From positions 3,499,665 through 3,563,664 of the forward strand of contig NZ_CP058952.1 of NCBI RefSeq assembly GCF_013423785.1: a stretch of DNA of 64,000 bases, read 5' to 3'. Every line of letters starts with the position of its first letter. Position 1 is the first letter of the stretch. This document shows, in pieces, positions 41,650-52,250 of the stretch. The notes under the pieces were generated by a model, which saw only the letters and a program-made list of their open reading frames with translations, made no database searches and had not been told where the DNA came from. The translations under genes and the position numbers were made by a program. Source of the stretch: Chitinibacter fontanus. Its GTDB lineage: Bacteria; Pseudomonadota; Gammaproteobacteria; Burkholderiales; Chitinibacteraceae.

Positions 41650-42846
41650 ATGTCGCCACGCCTAGAGCTACTTCACCCCTACCCGTTTCAAAAACTTCGT
41701 CAGCTATTTAGCGACCTTACGCCAAATCCGGCTCGCAGCCATGTTAATCTTTCGATTGGCGAACCTAAACATCCGGCGCCAGAATTGGTTAAAGAAGCTT
41801 TGATGAGCAACCTAGCCGGGCTGTCTAGCTATCCTGCAACCCTAGGTAGTGATGAGTTACGCACCAACATCGCTCAGTGGATAGCAAAGCGCTATGAAAT
41901 TGACGCGCCCAATCCAGCCACCGAGATTCTGCCCGTTAATGGCAGTCGCGAAGCACTGTTTGCTTTTGCGCAAGCGGTCATCGACCCGCTAGCGGATCAA
42001 GCATATGTACTCTCACCCAACCCTTTTTACCAAATTTATGAGGGTGCGGCACTCTTAGCGGGCGCACAACCTTGGTTTGTGAACTGTCTGGCGGAACATC
42101 GCTTCCAGCCAGACTGGGCTAGCGTTCCCGAAGATATTTGGGCAAAGACACAACTAGTTTATGTCTGCTCACCAGGCAATCCAACTGGTGCAGTTGCCAG
42201 CTTAGCCGATTGGCAAAACCTATTTGAGCTCTCAGACCGATACGGCTTTGTAATCGCCTCGGATGAGTGTTACTCAGAGATTTACTTTGGCGATAACAAG
42301 CCGCTTGGCGGCCTCGAGGCTGCACGCAAATTGGGCCGTGACTTTACCCGGCTAGTTATGTTTTCATCACTGTCAAAGCGATCAAACGTGCCAGGCCTGC
42401 GCTCAGGCTTTGTGGCTGGGGATGCGAGCATTTTGGCGAAATTCCTGCTTTACCGCACTTATCATGGCTGCGCCATGAGCCCGATGGTGATGGCTGCCAG
42501 TGCTGCAGCTTGGCAAGATGAAAATCACGTCATTGAGAATCGCGCACAGTACAGTGCAAAATTTGCTGCTGTAACCGACAAGCTCGCCAAGGTGCTTGAT
42601 GTTGCGCTACCAGATGCTGCATTTTATCTATGGGCCAAGGTCCCCAAGCAATTTGCCAGTGACGAGCAATTTGCGCGCGAATTGTTCAAGCAAGAACACG
42701 TTACAGTATTACCTGGCTCCTACCTAGCCCGCGAAGCGCATGGCGTAAACCCTGGCAAAAACTATGTCCGCATAGCCCTGGTGGCCCCGCTTGCCGAATG
42801 CATTGATGCGGCAGAGCGCATTGTCCGTTTTTGTAATTCCCACTAA
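41650..42846 (+). CDS. dapC: Succinyldiaminopimelate aminotransferase
   Basis: The 398-residue class I aminotransferase carries LSIGEPKHPAPELVKEAL near the N-terminus and NGSREALFAFAQAVID. It has the CSPGNPTGAVASL loop and the PLP-lysine motif MFSSLSKRSNVPGLRSGFVAG. It makes succinyl-diaminopimelate from the keto form in lysine and peptidoglycan synthesis. dapD, encoding the preceding enzyme, follows after 30 bp. Confidence 0.92.
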   Translation: MSPRLELLHPYPFQKLRQLFSDLTPNPARSHVNLSIGEPKHPAPELVKEALMSNLAGLSSYPATLGSDELRTNIAQWIAKRYEIDAPNPATEILPVNGSREALFAFAQAVIDPLADQAYVLSPNPFYQIYEGAALLAGAQPWFVNCLAEHRFQPDWASVPEDIWAKTQLVYVCSPGNPTGAVASLADWQNLFELSDRYGFVIASDECYSEIYFGDNKPLGGLEAARKLGRDFTRLVMFSSLSKRSNVPGLRSGFVAGDASILAKFLLYRTYHGCAMSPMVMAASAAAWQDENHVIENRAQYSAKFAAVTDKLAKVLDVALPDAAFYLWAKVPKQFASDEQFARELFKQEHVTVLPGSYLAREAHGVNPGKNYVRIALVAPLAECIDAAERIVRFCNSH

Positions 42847-42876
42847 TTGTGGCCCTTATTTTTAAATGGAGTGATT

Positions 42877-43698
42877 ATGAGTAATTTGCAATCAATTATC
42901 GAAACCGCTTTTGAGAACCGGGCTGACATCACACCAAGTAATGTTTCAGCAGAATTGCGCGACGCAGTTAACGAAGTGATCAATGCTCTCGACAAAGGCC
43001 AATTGCGTGTTGCAGACAAAAGCAATGGCGAATGGGTGACCAATCAATGGGTAAAGAAAGCAGTATTACTTTCTTTCCGCATCAATGACAATGTCGTGAT
43101 GGATGGTGGCTGCACTAATTATTTCGACAAAGTGCCAAGCAAGTTCGGCGACTACACCGAAGCCGACTTCCGTGCAGGCGGCTTCCGTGTCGTACCTAAT
43201 GCAATTGCCCGCAAAGGCGCCCACATTGGCAAAAATGTCGTACTAATGCCTTCGTACGTCAATATTGGTGCTTTCGTTGATGAAGGTACTATGGTTGACA
43301 CTTGGGCAACCGTTGGCTCTTGTGCGCAAATTGGTAAAAATGTTCACTTATCTGGCGGCGTAGGCATTGGCGGCGTTCTGGAACCTCTGCAAGCTGGCCC
43401 GACCATCATTGAAGACAACTGCTTTATTGGCGCACGCTCCGAAGTTGTGGAAGGTGTGATCGTTGAAGAAGGCTCGGTAATTTCAATGGGCGTCTATATC
43501 GGCCAATCAACCCGCATTTACGACCGCGAAACAGGTGAAGTGAGCTACGGCCGCATCCCTGCTGGCTCTGTTGTCGTTTCCGGCAACCTACCATCCGCTG
43601 ATGGCAAATACAGCCTGTACTGCGCTGTGATTGTGAAAAAGGTGGATGCAAAAACGCGCTCAAAAGTTGGCATCAACGAGCTGCTGCGCGGCATTTAA
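42877..43698 (+). CDS. dapD: Tetrahydrodipicolinate N-succinyltransferase
   Basis: The 273-residue enzyme has the left-handed beta-helix hexapeptide pattern ([60 protein letters not shown]). It has the N-terminal signature [20 protein letters not shown]. It succinylates tetrahydrodipicolinate. The start at 42877 has GGAG; the upstream TTG-type extension is not used. It forms a unit with dapC. Confidence 0.96.
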   Translation: MSNLQSIIETAFENRADITPSNVSAELRDAVNEVINALDKGQLRVADKSNGEWVTNQWVKKAVLLSFRINDNVVMDGGCTNYFDKVPSKFGDYTEADFRAGGFRVVPNAIARKGAHIGKNVVLMPSYVNIGAFVDEGTMVDTWATVGSCAQIGKNVHLSGGVGIGGVLEPLQAGPTIIEDNCFIGARSEVVEGVIVEEGSVISMGVYIGQSTRIYDRETGEVSYGRIPAGSVVVSGNLPSADGKYSLYCAVIVKKVDAKTRSKVGINELLRGI

Positions 43699-43761
43699 GC
43701 AAGATTGGGTATATGCGCAAAAACAAGTACGCACACTAGTTTTGACGCTATACCCAACAAA

Positions 43762-43785
43762 AAAGCCAGTCATCCGACTGGCTTT
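43762..43785. terminator. Bidirectional terminator between dapD and rpoS
   Basis: AAAGCCAGT pairs with ACTGGCTTT around a 6-base loop, with A-rich DNA before and TTCTT after. It separates the convergent dapD and rpoS genes. Confidence 0.82.
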
Positions 43786-43804
43786 CTTGCATCAAAGCAT
43801 TTTC

Positions 43805-44776
43805 TTACAGCACAACATCTCTGGTTACACCATAGCGGCGTAAAATACGGCGCAGTTGATCTAGCGCCTCAATTTGAATTTGCCGTACACGCTCTCGAGT
43901 CAGACTTAGATTGGCAGCTAAGTCCTCCAAAGTACAGATCTCATAACCATTTAAACCATAGCGACGTTCAATCACCATGCGTTGCTTTTCGTTCAACTGC
44001 CGCATCCATTCGCGCACATACCGCTCAACCTCAGCATTTTGCAAAGTCGCCTCTGGACCATCATGCTGATCATCGGGGATTGACTCACCAATCGTTAACA
44101 TTGGGTCAATATCCAACGGCGCATCAAGCGATGCAACACGCTCATTCAAACCCATTACACGGCGCACATCTTCAACATCTTTGCCAACCAGATGTGCAAT
44201 ATCCTCAACACTTGGATCATGCCCCAGCGAAGCCTCTAGATGACGCTGCGCGCGCAAATATACATTCAGCTCTTTGATTACATGCACAGGCAAGCGTATC
44301 GTACGTGATTGATTCATAATCGACCGCTCGATACTTTGCCGAATCCACCAAGTTGCGTAGGTAGAAAAGCGAAAGCCACGCTCTGGATCAAATTTCTCCA
44401 ACGCATGCATCAAACCGATATTGCCTTCCTCAATCAAATCGAGCAGCGTCATGCCGCGATTGATGTAATGTTTTGCAATATTCACCACCAGACGCAGATT
44501 ATGCTCAATCATTTTCTGGCGAGCAGCAAAATCACCTTGTACCACCAACCGAGATAATGCCCGTTCTTCATCGGGAGTCAGTAATTTGCACTGCCCAATT
44601 TCATTCAGGTAAATCTGCGTTACGTCACCGGTACTTTCGCTGACATAGCGCTCGGGATCTTCCTTAGCCTCTGCTTCGATGTCATCCACTTCTTCATCAA
44701 CTTCAGCATCGGCCTCTAGCACTTCTACTTCGTCGATAATGAGGTCTTGTTCAATGATTTCGCTTTGTTCGCTCAT
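43805..44776 (-). CDS. rpoS: RNA polymerase sigma factor RpoS
   Basis: The 323-residue sigma-70 family protein has a long acidic N-terminus (residues 8-45). Region 1.2 is DVTQIYLNEIGQCKLLTPDE, and region 2 is NLRLVVNIAKHYINRGMTLL with EKFDPERGFRFSTYATWWIR. Region 4 is LEDLAANLSLTRERVRQIQI. The region 2.4/3 details and the nlpD-pcm-surE neighbours identify it as the stationary-phase/stress sigma factor and not RpoD. The extra acidic N-terminus is longer than in E. coli. Confidence 0.95.
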   Translation of the reverse strand: MSEQSEIIEQDLIIDEVEVLEADAEVDEEVDDIEAEAKEDPERYVSESTGDVTQIYLNEIGQCKLLTPDEERALSRLVVQGDFAARQKMIEHNLRLVVNIAKHYINRGMTLLDLIEEGNIGLMHALEKFDPERGFRFSTYATWWIRQSIERSIMNQSRTIRLPVHVIKELNVYLRAQRHLEASLGHDPSVEDIAHLVGKDVEDVRRVMGLNERVASLDAPLDIDPMLTIGESIPDDQHDGPEATLQNAEVERYVREWMRQLNEKQRMVIERRYGLNGYEICTLEDLAANLSLTRERVRQIQIEALDQLRRILRRYGVTRDVVL

Positions 44777-44779
44777 GAT

Positions 44780-45769
44780 TTATTCTGTCGCGATGAACTT
44801 GCCTGGATCTATGGGTTTACCACCTTTGCGAATCTCAAAATGCAACTTCACTTGATCAGCATCGGTTTTGCCCATTTCGGCAATTTTTTCACCTTTTTTA
44901 ACGACATCTCCCTCTTTGACTAGCAATTTATCGTTATGTGCATAGGCGGTGAGATAACCATTGCTATGCTGCAATATCACCATCTTCCCGTAGCCCCGCA
45001 AACCTGTGCCAGCGTAAACTACCTTTCCTTGTGCTGACGCAACAATAGATTGCCCAAGTTTTCCCGCAATATCAACGCCTTTACTCACCTCACTATAGCC
45101 ACGCACCACCTTTCCACTGGTAGGTATCCCAAAATCCACGCCACTGGTATTGACAGAAGTAGGCGATGATGCCACTGGAGCACTTGATTTATTAGGGTTC
45201 GGCGATGCCGTAACAGTAGGCACTGTTGCAATTGGTTTGACACCAGAAGCTGTCACAGAGCTTGCAATCGACTGTTGTTTTGTTGCAACTTTATTGCCAT
45301 CACTCGCCACCATAGAGGCAACAAGCTGCGGCGTATATACTTCCTTGACCGCCTTGGGCGCGGTCTTAGTGAGCACCGCCGTGTTCGCTGCTTTGACTGA
45401 AGGCGAAGGGAGGGCCTCAGCCAACGGCGTTATGGTGACGCCACCCTCACCTAATGGAGCAGACAGTTGCAGCACCTGACCAATCTTGATATTGGGGTCA
45501 GCCAGATGATTCCAAGCCATCACATCTTGATAAGAAACTTTATTCTCAGCAGCAATCCGGTAAAGGGTATCCCCTTTTTTAACTGTATATGCTCCAGCCG
45601 CACTGGTATTAGCCACCACCGCCGGCACCGGCGTTGAAACAACGGCAGGCACAGCACTGACGGGCGCATTTCCTTCGATGATGGGTGCTGGGGTAAGACG
45701 CGGACTTGAACAAGCCGCCAACAAACAACTAACAGACAAAATAGACCAGTGAAAAGCGCGCACGCTCAT
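44780..45769 (-). CDS. nlpD: NlpD-type LysM lipoprotein with degenerate peptidase domain
   Basis: The 329-residue outer-membrane lipoprotein has a signal with lipobox LLAACSSP (Cys about 20). A LysM domain follows (YTVKKGDTLYRIAAENKVSY, about 61-80), then a Ser/Val/Thr-rich linker. The C-terminal M23 peptidase-like domain has SKGVDIAGKLGQSIVASAQG and LHFEIRKGGKPIDP. The first zinc ligand (His in HxxxD) is missing, as in E. coli NlpD, which activates the amidase AmiC at the septum. It ends three bases before rpoS and often carries an rpoS promoter. Confidence 0.92.
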   Translation of the reverse strand: MSVRAFHWSILSVSCLLAACSSPRLTPAPIIEGNAPVSAVPAVVSTPVPAVVANTSAAGAYTVKKGDTLYRIAAENKVSYQDVMAWNHLADPNIKIGQVLQLSAPLGEGGVTITPLAEALPSPSVKAANTAVLTKTAPKAVKEVYTPQLVASMVASDGNKVATKQQSIASSVTASGVKPIATVPTVTASPNPNKSSAPVASSPTSVNTSGVDFGIPTSGKVVRGYSEVSKGVDIAGKLGQSIVASAQGKVVYAGTGLRGYGKMVILQHSNGYLTAYAHNDKLLVKEGDVVKKGEKIAEMGKTDADQVKLHFEIRKGGKPIDPGKFIATE

Positions 45770-45907
45770 CTCCCACTACAAACAAGTAAAGAAAGAAGCG
45801 CCGCACGACTGCGCCCCTTGTAAATAACATTGTGCGACAGTGTACACGTGATAAAGCAAATTTCAGCGGTAAAAATAAGGCAGACAGTAGTCTTAAATCA
45901 GAATAAA

Positions 45908-46558
45908 TTATCCCAACCCAGGCAATAACGGTACAAAATTGACCTTCTCCAGCCGACTTTCCAGAAAATCGCTACCTTTGCGCTCAATCATGCGCAATTC
46001 CTGCTCCTGAGTACCCACAGGAAAGATTAAACGACCACCGTCTGACAACTGATCAATTAAATTTTCTGGCACGATTGGTGCCGCAGCAGTAATTAGGATG
46101 ACATTGAAAGGGGCCAGATCAGGCAAACCCAAGCTCCCATCTGCATGGCGGAGGCGGGCATTATGCACGCCCAAGCGACTCAATCGCTCGCGGGTATTGC
46201 GCACCAAACCGCCGATTCGCTCAATCGAATGCACTGTTTTGAACAACTTGCTCAGCACAATGGTTTGGTAGCCACAACCAGTTCCAATTTCCAGCGCAAC
46301 GTGCCGCTCAGCAACCATCGCAGCCAACTCACTCATCCGTGCCACAATATACGGCTGCGAAATTGTTTGCCCAAAACCTATCGGCAAAGAGGTGTCGTCG
46401 TAAGCCTTATGCGACAATGCTTCATCAATAAATTCGTGCCTAGGCACTTGACCGATGATACTCAAGACTTGCTCGTGACTAATCCCCTGTGAACGCAAAC
46501 GCTCCACCAAGCGTGATCTGGTGCGCGCGGAGGTCATTCCCGTGCCGGCGCTAATCAT
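45908..46558 (-). CDS. pcm: Protein-L-isoaspartate O-methyltransferase
   Basis: The 216-residue methyltransferase repairs isoaspartyl damage in proteins. It has [37 protein letters not shown], the SAM site [18 protein letters not shown] (about 93-110), and [15 protein letters not shown]. It overlaps surE by four bases (ATGA), the conserved surE-pcm-nlpD-rpoS order. Confidence 0.95.
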   Translation of the reverse strand: MISAGTGMTSARTRSRLVERLRSQGISHEQVLSIIGQVPRHEFIDEALSHKAYDDTSLPIGFGQTISQPYIVARMSELAAMVAERHVALEIGTGCGYQTIVLSKLFKTVHSIERIGGLVRNTRERLSRLGVHNARLRHADGSLGLPDLAPFNVILITAAAPIVPENLIDQLSDGGRLIFPVGTQEQELRMIERKGSDFLESRLEKVNFVPLLPGLG

Positions 46559-47298
46559 GATTGCATCCAGCGATTAATCGCATCCAGCTGCGGATATGCT
46601 GTCAAATCAACCGATAAGGGCGTTATCGACACATAGCCACGCTCGATGGCATCAAAATCAGTACCTTCACTCGCATCAGCGATTTCACCAATCGGCCCCA
46701 CCCACCAAATCGTATCACCTCGAGGGTTTTGACTGCGGATCACCGAGGCTGATTTATGTCTACGCCCAAGCCGCGTCACTAAAACACCTTTGAGCTGCTC
46801 ATATGGAACATCAGGAACATTTACATTAAGCAGCACAGGCTCACGAAACGGCGCACGCCTAAAACGCTGCACCAGTTCACGCGCCACCTTGGCCGCAGTC
46901 TCAAAATGGACGGGGTTGCGTGAGGCTAAAGAAATCGCAATCGAAGGAATGCCCAGCAAATAGCCTTCAGTCGCAGCAGCAACCGTCCCCGAATAAATGG
47001 TGTCGTCGCCCATATTGGGGCCATGATTAATCCCTGAAATCACCATATCGGGCGGTGTTTCCATTAAGCCAGTGGCAGCCAAATGAACGCAGTCGGTCGG
47101 AGTGCCATTAACGTAATGAAAACCGGAAGGCGACACTCGCACCTGCAAAGGCCGATCCAAGGTTAACGAGTTACTCGCACCGCTACGATCGCGTTCAGGC
47201 GCACAAACCAGTGCATCACCCTCCTCACCCAATGTCATTGCCAGAGCAGCAATCCCAGGGGCGAAATATCCGTCGTCATTACTAATCAAAAAGCGCAT
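46555..47298 (-). CDS. surE: 5'/3'-nucleotidase SurE
   Basis: The 247-residue metal-dependent nucleotidase starts [20 protein letters not shown], with the metal-binding DD. It has [38 protein letters not shown] and [15 protein letters not shown]. The start at 47298 is supported by GGAG; the frame extends to 47319 without need. It heads the surE-pcm-nlpD-rpoS stress cluster. Confidence 0.96.
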   Translation of the reverse strand: MRFLISNDDGYFAPGIAALAMTLGEEGDALVCAPERDRSGASNSLTLDRPLQVRVSPSGFHYVNGTPTDCVHLAATGLMETPPDMVISGINHGPNMGDDTIYSGTVAAATEGYLLGIPSIAISLASRNPVHFETAAKVARELVQRFRRAPFREPVLLNVNVPDVPYEQLKGVLVTRLGRRHKSASVIRSQNPRGDTIWWVGPIGEIADASEGTDFDAIERGYVSITPLSVDLTAYPQLDAINRWMQS

Positions 47299-47354
47299 TT
47301 TTTTCTCCGATCCATGCATTCTAACTGGAACGTCACCGTCGGCAAATATGCTTC

Positions 47355-48239
47355 TTAACTACGTTGCAGCCTGGTAGCACCACCCCAGATTCCAGCCACG
47401 ACAATCAACAACATACCGATAAGGGAGACCAGCGAAATTGCATCCCCCCAGATAAGGCCAGAAAATAAAGTAGAAAATGCCACGGTTAAGTACGCCAAGC
47501 TAACCACCACCAAGGAGCGACCTTTTCGATACGCTCTGGTCATACACAATTGTGCCAGCGTGGCGGCCGCTCCCATACAAAGCAACACCAGCCCTTGCGA
47601 CCAACTGGGCCAATGCAAGCTTTGCGGTTGCAGCAACATCCAGCAACCAGCACCTACAGTTGAAACCAGCGAAAAATAAAACACAGTTCTCCACTCCGGC
47701 TCACCGTACTTCCCCAATTCACTGACATTTAAATATGCAACACTTGCCAAAATACCAGAACCTAACCCAAGCACCCCAGCAAGCCATTGCTCGCTACTAA
47801 GCGTGGGCCTCAAGAGCAATACTACGCCAACAAACCCCAGCAGCACGCTCAGTAACTGCTGGCTACTAGGCCAGCGCTGCTGATGCACTGTCACCACCAA
47901 CACAAAAAAAATCGGCGAGGTGTAATTGAGTGTGACTGCCGTAGCCAATGGCAAATGCCCAATCGCATAAAAATACAGCATCAGCGCGACAAAACCTGAA
48001 ACACTACGACTTAAATGCAATTTGAGTCCAATACGATCCAGTCGGATCGACTTTCCTTGCCACCAGACCACCGCACCAATACCCAGCAGACCTGCGCCAC
48101 AGCGATAAAATACCAACTCAGCAGTAGAAAAATGCTGGCTACCCAACTTCACAAACATACCCATCACCGCAAATGCCATGCCTGCCAACACCATCCAAAA
48201 TGGACCAGACTGGTTGCAACGCAAAATGAATTGTTTCAT
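47355..48239 (-). CDS. EamA/DMT-family transporter
   Basis: The 294-residue protein has ten predicted spans in two EamA repeats ([20 protein letters not shown] to LLLRPTL, then [20 protein letters not shown] to the C-terminus). The [20 protein letters not shown] segment is typical of the family. Substrates are usually amino acids or metabolites, not predictable here. The start at 48239 has AGGGT; a longer frame to 48302 is not used. Confidence 0.88.
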   Translation of the reverse strand: MKQFILRCNQSGPFWMVLAGMAFAVMGMFVKLGSQHFSTAELVFYRCGAGLLGIGAVVWWQGKSIRLDRIGLKLHLSRSVSGFVALMLYFYAIGHLPLATAVTLNYTSPIFFVLVVTVHQQRWPSSQQLLSVLLGFVGVVLLLRPTLSSEQWLAGVLGLGSGILASVAYLNVSELGKYGEPEWRTVFYFSLVSTVGAGCWMLLQPQSLHWPSWSQGLVLLCMGAAATLAQLCMTRAYRKGRSLVVVSLAYLTVAFSTLFSGLIWGDAISLVSLIGMLLIVVAGIWGGATRLQRS

Positions 48240-48309
48240 TAATACCCTGGTGGCGTATTGCCACACACCCCGTGCTGAATCTGAATAAAATACATATACC
48301 AAAATAATA

Positions 48310-48329
48310 AAGGCAGCTATCGCTGCCTT
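48310..48329 (-). terminator. Terminator of the Rieske oxygenase gene
   Basis: AAGGCAGC-TATC-GCTGCCTT with T-rich DNA (TTATTATTTT) after it on the minus strand and TTT on the plus strand. It begins seven bases from the end of the oxygenase gene. Confidence 0.8.
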
Positions 48330-48335
48330 TTTAGC

Positions 48336-49475
48336 TTACTTTTCCAAGCTATTTATTGCGTCGCCCATTTCTCGACGTAAGAACTGATGAAAATGTCGCA
48401 TCCCATCTTCCATTGGGCTTTGATATGGCCCAACTTCATTGCGGCCGGCTTTATACAAAGCCAAGCGCCCCGCTTCCATGCGATTAATAATCTCAATGTC
48501 TTCAACAGCAGTTTCGGCATAAGCAGCTTGTTCTGCGGCCACAAACTCGGGCTCAAAGAACGCAATATCTTCCGGGTAGTAAAACTCCACCACATTCTTG
48601 TAACTACGTGGACCCGTCGGAATAATCGTCGAGATTACCAGCGTGTGCGGATACCACTCTACAGTGATATTCGGATAATAAGTTAGCCAGATCGCGCCAT
48701 GCTTGGGCATTTTGCCCTGATCGTAGCGCTTAACCTGACTTGACCACGCCTCATAAGTTTTCGAGCCTGGCCGAGCCAAGGCATTGTGCACGCCAACAGT
48801 TTGCACTGAATACCAATCGCCAAACTCCCAGTTCAGCTCATTACATTCGACAAATTTACCCAGCCCAGGGTGAAATGGCACAACGTGATAGTCTTCAAGA
48901 TAGACTTCAATAAAAGTTTTCCAGTTTCCCTGATACTCATCCACCTGCACGCTGTGCAAGACATATTTAGAAAAATCGAGATCTTTGCGTACGCCAAGAT
49001 TTTTCAAATCCCCTTCAATGTCACGCCCATTATTTTCAAACAACAGGCCATTCCATTGGGTTAACTCGGTTTCCGGTAAATGCAGGCAGGGATTAGCCGG
49101 AAAATGTGGCGCCCCCAGCAATTGACCATGCTGATCGTAAGTCCAACGGTGCAAAGGGCAAACGGTGTGGCTCGCATTACCGCGCCCGGTAAGCATGCTA
49201 GCTTGGCGGTGACGACAAATATTGGAAAAAACTTTCACGCCCTGATCGGTACGTTTGAGATAGCGCGCACCATCATCAGCTTCGAGCACATGATAATCAC
49301 CCTGATTGGGTACCATCAACTCGTGACCAACGTAACGCGGCCCTTTGGCAAACAGTTGCTCAAGCTCTAGTTGATACAGTTTTTCATCAAAATAAGCGGC
49401 AACAGGTAGTGGTGTTGTTAAATCCAGCGCCAGAATCTCTTTACAAGCTTCTGCTGCTGTAGCCAGATTGGACAT
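48336..49475 (-). CDS. Rieske-type ring-hydroxylating oxygenase, alpha subunit
   Basis: The 379-residue protein has a Rieske [2Fe-2S] site (CRHRQASML around 87 and CPLHRW around 106) and a catalytic non-haem iron domain with EDYHVVPFHPGLGKF (about 194-208). It resembles the choline-monooxygenase/phenylpropionate branch, in which the alpha subunit may work alone with a separate reductase. No beta subunit or reductase gene is adjacent, so the substrate is open. It is a single-gene unit with its own terminator. Confidence 0.88.
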   Translation of the reverse strand: MSNLATAAEACKEILALDLTTPLPVAAYFDEKLYQLELEQLFAKGPRYVGHELMVPNQGDYHVLEADDGARYLKRTDQGVKVFSNICRHRQASMLTGRGNASHTVCPLHRWTYDQHGQLLGAPHFPANPCLHLPETELTQWNGLLFENNGRDIEGDLKNLGVRKDLDFSKYVLHSVQVDEYQGNWKTFIEVYLEDYHVVPFHPGLGKFVECNELNWEFGDWYSVQTVGVHNALARPGSKTYEAWSSQVKRYDQGKMPKHGAIWLTYYPNITVEWYPHTLVISTIIPTGPRSYKNVVEFYYPEDIAFFEPEFVAAEQAAYAETAVEDIEIINRMEAGRLALYKAGRNEVGPYQSPMEDGMRHFHQFLRREMGDAINSLEK

Positions 49476-49727
49476 AATCCAATACCCCCTGGGCTAGAAG
49501 GTCTTGCCACTTTGTGCGCAATCGACCGCGCAACGATGGGTGGGCAAGCCATCAAAACAATAATCGCCAGCCAAATGGGCTGACCCGAAAAAAGCCGAGC
49601 ATTATTACAGAGCCTTAGTACAATGGCAACAAAAAGCCCAAAATGCCATTAAATTGAAGCGCTTAACCATTACTTCAACCCCAAAAACCACAACAACAAT
49701 CGCCACTTTCCGAACAGATCAAGACAC

Positions 49728-49754
49728 AAAAGCCCGGCCAAAGACCGGGCTTTT
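49728..49754. terminator. Bidirectional terminator after the fumarase gene
   Basis: AAAAGCCCGG and CCGGGCTTTT form a 10-bp stem with a 7-base loop. The minus-strand reading ends in TTTTGTG right after the fumarase stop. The rest of the gap 49476-49727 shows no gene. Confidence 0.85.
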
Positions 49755-49768
49755 GTACTGACACGGAC

Positions 49769-51289
49769 TTAAACGCTGGCGACTGGAATCTTGCCGATTT
49801 TGGCTTGCCATTCTTTTGGCGCAATCGCGTGCACCGAAGTGCCAGACGAGTCCACTGCCACCGTCACTGGCATGTCAACCACGTCAAACTCGTAAATTGC
49901 TTCCATCCCCAAGTCTTCAAAACCAACCACTCGGCTGCCTTTGATCGCTTTAGACACCAGATACGCAGCGCCACCGACCGCCATCAAATACACCGATTGA
50001 TGCTTTTTGATCGACTCACAGGCAGCCGGGCCGCGTTCGGCTTTGCCGATCATACCGAGCAAACCGGTTTGCTCGAGTACTTGATCGGTAAATTTATCCA
50101 TCCGCGTTGCGGTTGTTGGGCCAGCTGGACCCACCACTTCTTCACGCACAGGATCAACAGGGCCCACGTAATAGATAAAGCGGCCAGCGAAATCGACCGG
50201 CAGTTTTTCGCCTTTATTGAGCATTTCTACCATGCGCTTGTGTGCCGCATCGCGCCCAGTCAACATTTTACCGTTCAGCAATAAAGTCTGACCTGGCTTC
50301 CAGCTGGCGACTTCTTCGCGCGTTACATTGTTCAAATCAACTCGAGTTGCTGCAGCCGATGGCGTCCAGGTTACATCTGGCCAATCTTCCAGTTTTGGCA
50401 CTTCGAGCTCGGCTGGGCCTGAGCCATCAAGCGTGAAATGCACGTGCCGCGTTGCCGCGCAATTTGGGATCATTGCCACCGGCAGGCTAGCTGCATGTGT
50501 TGGGTAATCTTTGATCTTCACATCCAGCACCGTCGCCAAGCCGCCCAAACCTTGTGCGCCAATACCAAGTGCATTTACTTTTTCATATAACTCGATGCGT
50601 AACTCTTCGACGCGATTTTGCGGGCCGCGCGCGATCAGCTCGTGAATGTCGATTTCTTCCATCAACGCTTCTTTGGCCATCACCATCGCTTTCTCAGCGG
50701 TACCGCCGATGCCGATGCCGAGCATGCCGGGAGGGCACCAGCCTGCGCCCATCAATGGCACAGTTTTTAATACCCAATCAACGATTGAATCGGAAGGATT
50801 GAGCATCACGAATTTGGTTTTATTTTCCGAACCGCCGCCTTTGGCCGCAATATCGATATCGACCGTACAGCCCGGCACGATTTCATAGTGAATCACCGCA
50901 GGCGTATTGTCTTTGGTGTTTTTACGACCACCAGCAGGATCCATCAAGATCGACGCGCGTAACTTGTTATCTGGGTGCAAGTACGCACGGCGCACGCCTT
51001 CGTTGATCATGTCCGTCACGCTCATGGTCGCGCCTTCCCACTGCACATCCATACCCACGCGCACGAACACCGTCACAATGCCGGTATCTTGGCAAATCGG
51101 GCGATGGCCTTCAGCGCACATGCGGCTATTGGTTAGAATTTGTGCAATGGCGTCTTTCGCAGCCGGGCTTTCTTCCGCCTCGTAGGCTTTGCCCAGGGCT
51201 TGGATGTAGTCTTTCGGATGGTAGTAGCTGATGTATTGCAGGCTATCTGCGATACTAGCGATCAGATCGTCTTGGCGAATCTTGGTCAT
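49769..51289 (-). CDS. fumA: Class I (iron-sulfur) fumarate hydratase
   Basis: The 506-residue enzyme is the oxygen-sensitive [4Fe-4S] class, with alpha and beta parts in one chain. Cluster ligands are seen in CAEGHRPICQDTGIVTVF (two Cys near 58-66) and AGWCPPGMLGIGIGG. The C-terminal part has LTGRDAAHKRMVEMLNKGE and FIYYVGPVDP. It interconverts fumarate and malate, useful in both the citrate cycle and anaerobic fumarate metabolism. The start at 51289 has GGAG; an extension to 51343 is not used. FumA and FumB cannot be distinguished. Confidence 0.93.
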   Translation of the reverse strand: MTKIRQDDLIASIADSLQYISYYHPKDYIQALGKAYEAEESPAAKDAIAQILTNSRMCAEGHRPICQDTGIVTVFVRVGMDVQWEGATMSVTDMINEGVRRAYLHPDNKLRASILMDPAGGRKNTKDNTPAVIHYEIVPGCTVDIDIAAKGGGSENKTKFVMLNPSDSIVDWVLKTVPLMGAGWCPPGMLGIGIGGTAEKAMVMAKEALMEEIDIHELIARGPQNRVEELRIELYEKVNALGIGAQGLGGLATVLDVKIKDYPTHAASLPVAMIPNCAATRHVHFTLDGSGPAELEVPKLEDWPDVTWTPSAAATRVDLNNVTREEVASWKPGQTLLLNGKMLTGRDAAHKRMVEMLNKGEKLPVDFAGRFIYYVGPVDPVREEVVGPAGPTTATRMDKFTDQVLEQTGLLGMIGKAERGPAACESIKKHQSVYLMAVGGAAYLVSKAIKGSRVVGFEDLGMEAIYEFDVVDMPVTVAVDSSGTSVHAIAPKEWQAKIGKIPVASV

Positions 51290-51392
51290 TATCGTGCTCC
51301 GTGGCATAAATGCTGAATGCGTGTCGTGGCGCGATTGTAGCAAAATTAAACCGACTACCGCAGCCTTGACACAGGACTAACTTGGAAAATCA

Positions 51393-52211
51393 ATGATTAT
51401 GTCTGTTTCACAAACCGCCATAGCCGCTTATTTGGCACAGCAACCGCAGTTTGATGCGTCACATCTGCGCCGCTTGATCCTGCTAGATCAGCCATTAGGA
51501 TGGCTCGAGCCCAACGTCGTCGATATTTTGCAGCGCTTTGACGCCTGCTTTGAAGCGGCTGGCTCAGGTGTACGGGTCAATGCCTCGCTGTCTGAAACGG
51601 CCCATATTTTGGGGGCGGCCGCATTGCACTTACGGGAACTAGGACTCATCAAGGTTTGGCGCAATGAGCTCTATGCGGTGCACCCGCTGAGCGATACGGG
51701 TGAGCTAGATACAAGTAAAACTTTATTTACGCTGGAGCGCGGTGCTTTTCGTCGTTTTGGCCTGTGTAGCCGCGCCGCACACATCAACGGCTTGCGCAGC
51801 GATGGAAATATCTGGTTAGGGCAACGCACCAGTAGCAAGGGTATAGACCCGAACAAATTGGATAACCTGGCTGCTGGCGGCATACCCCATAATGAGTCAG
51901 TAGAGGCTTGCGTGGTACGTGAATTATTTGAAGAAGCAGGCATTCCTACCCCACTCGCCCAGCAAGCTCAATTTACCGGCATGGCGCGCAGCACGCGCAA
52001 CGAAATTGACGGTACGCATGATGAAATTTTGTATTGCTACGATCTACATTTAAACGCCGCGATTAAGCCAATTAATCAAGATGGCGAGGTGGCGCAGTTT
52101 TTATGCTTGAGCCCACAACAGGTGCTGGCGCGCTTGCCCGAGATGACTTGGGATGCCGGCTTAGTGATGGCGCAGTGCTTGCAGAAAAACTATCCAAATT
52201 TATCCTTATAA
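51393..52211 (+). CDS. NUDIX hydrolase with DUF4743 N-terminal domain
   Basis: The 272-residue protein has an N-terminal helical domain (about 1-115) followed by FGLCSRAAHINGLRSDGNIW. A perfect NUDIX box GX5EX7REUXEEXGU follows, spanning about 168-190 (GGIPHNESVEACVVRELF, then EEAGI). This pair of domains is found in the TPK-like NUDIX group, which hydrolyses nucleotide-type diphosphates including thiamine analogues. The actual substrate is not determined. Confidence 0.88.
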   Translation: MIMSVSQTAIAAYLAQQPQFDASHLRRLILLDQPLGWLEPNVVDILQRFDACFEAAGSGVRVNASLSETAHILGAAALHLRELGLIKVWRNELYAVHPLSDTGELDTSKTLFTLERGAFRRFGLCSRAAHINGLRSDGNIWLGQRTSSKGIDPNKLDNLAAGGIPHNESVEACVVRELFEEAGIPTPLAQQAQFTGMARSTRNEIDGTHDEILYCYDLHLNAAIKPINQDGEVAQFLCLSPQQVLARLPEMTWDAGLVMAQCLQKNYPNLSL

Positions 52212-52250
52212 AAAGTAAGGAAATACTGGTTTTACCCCGAGTGGTTTTGA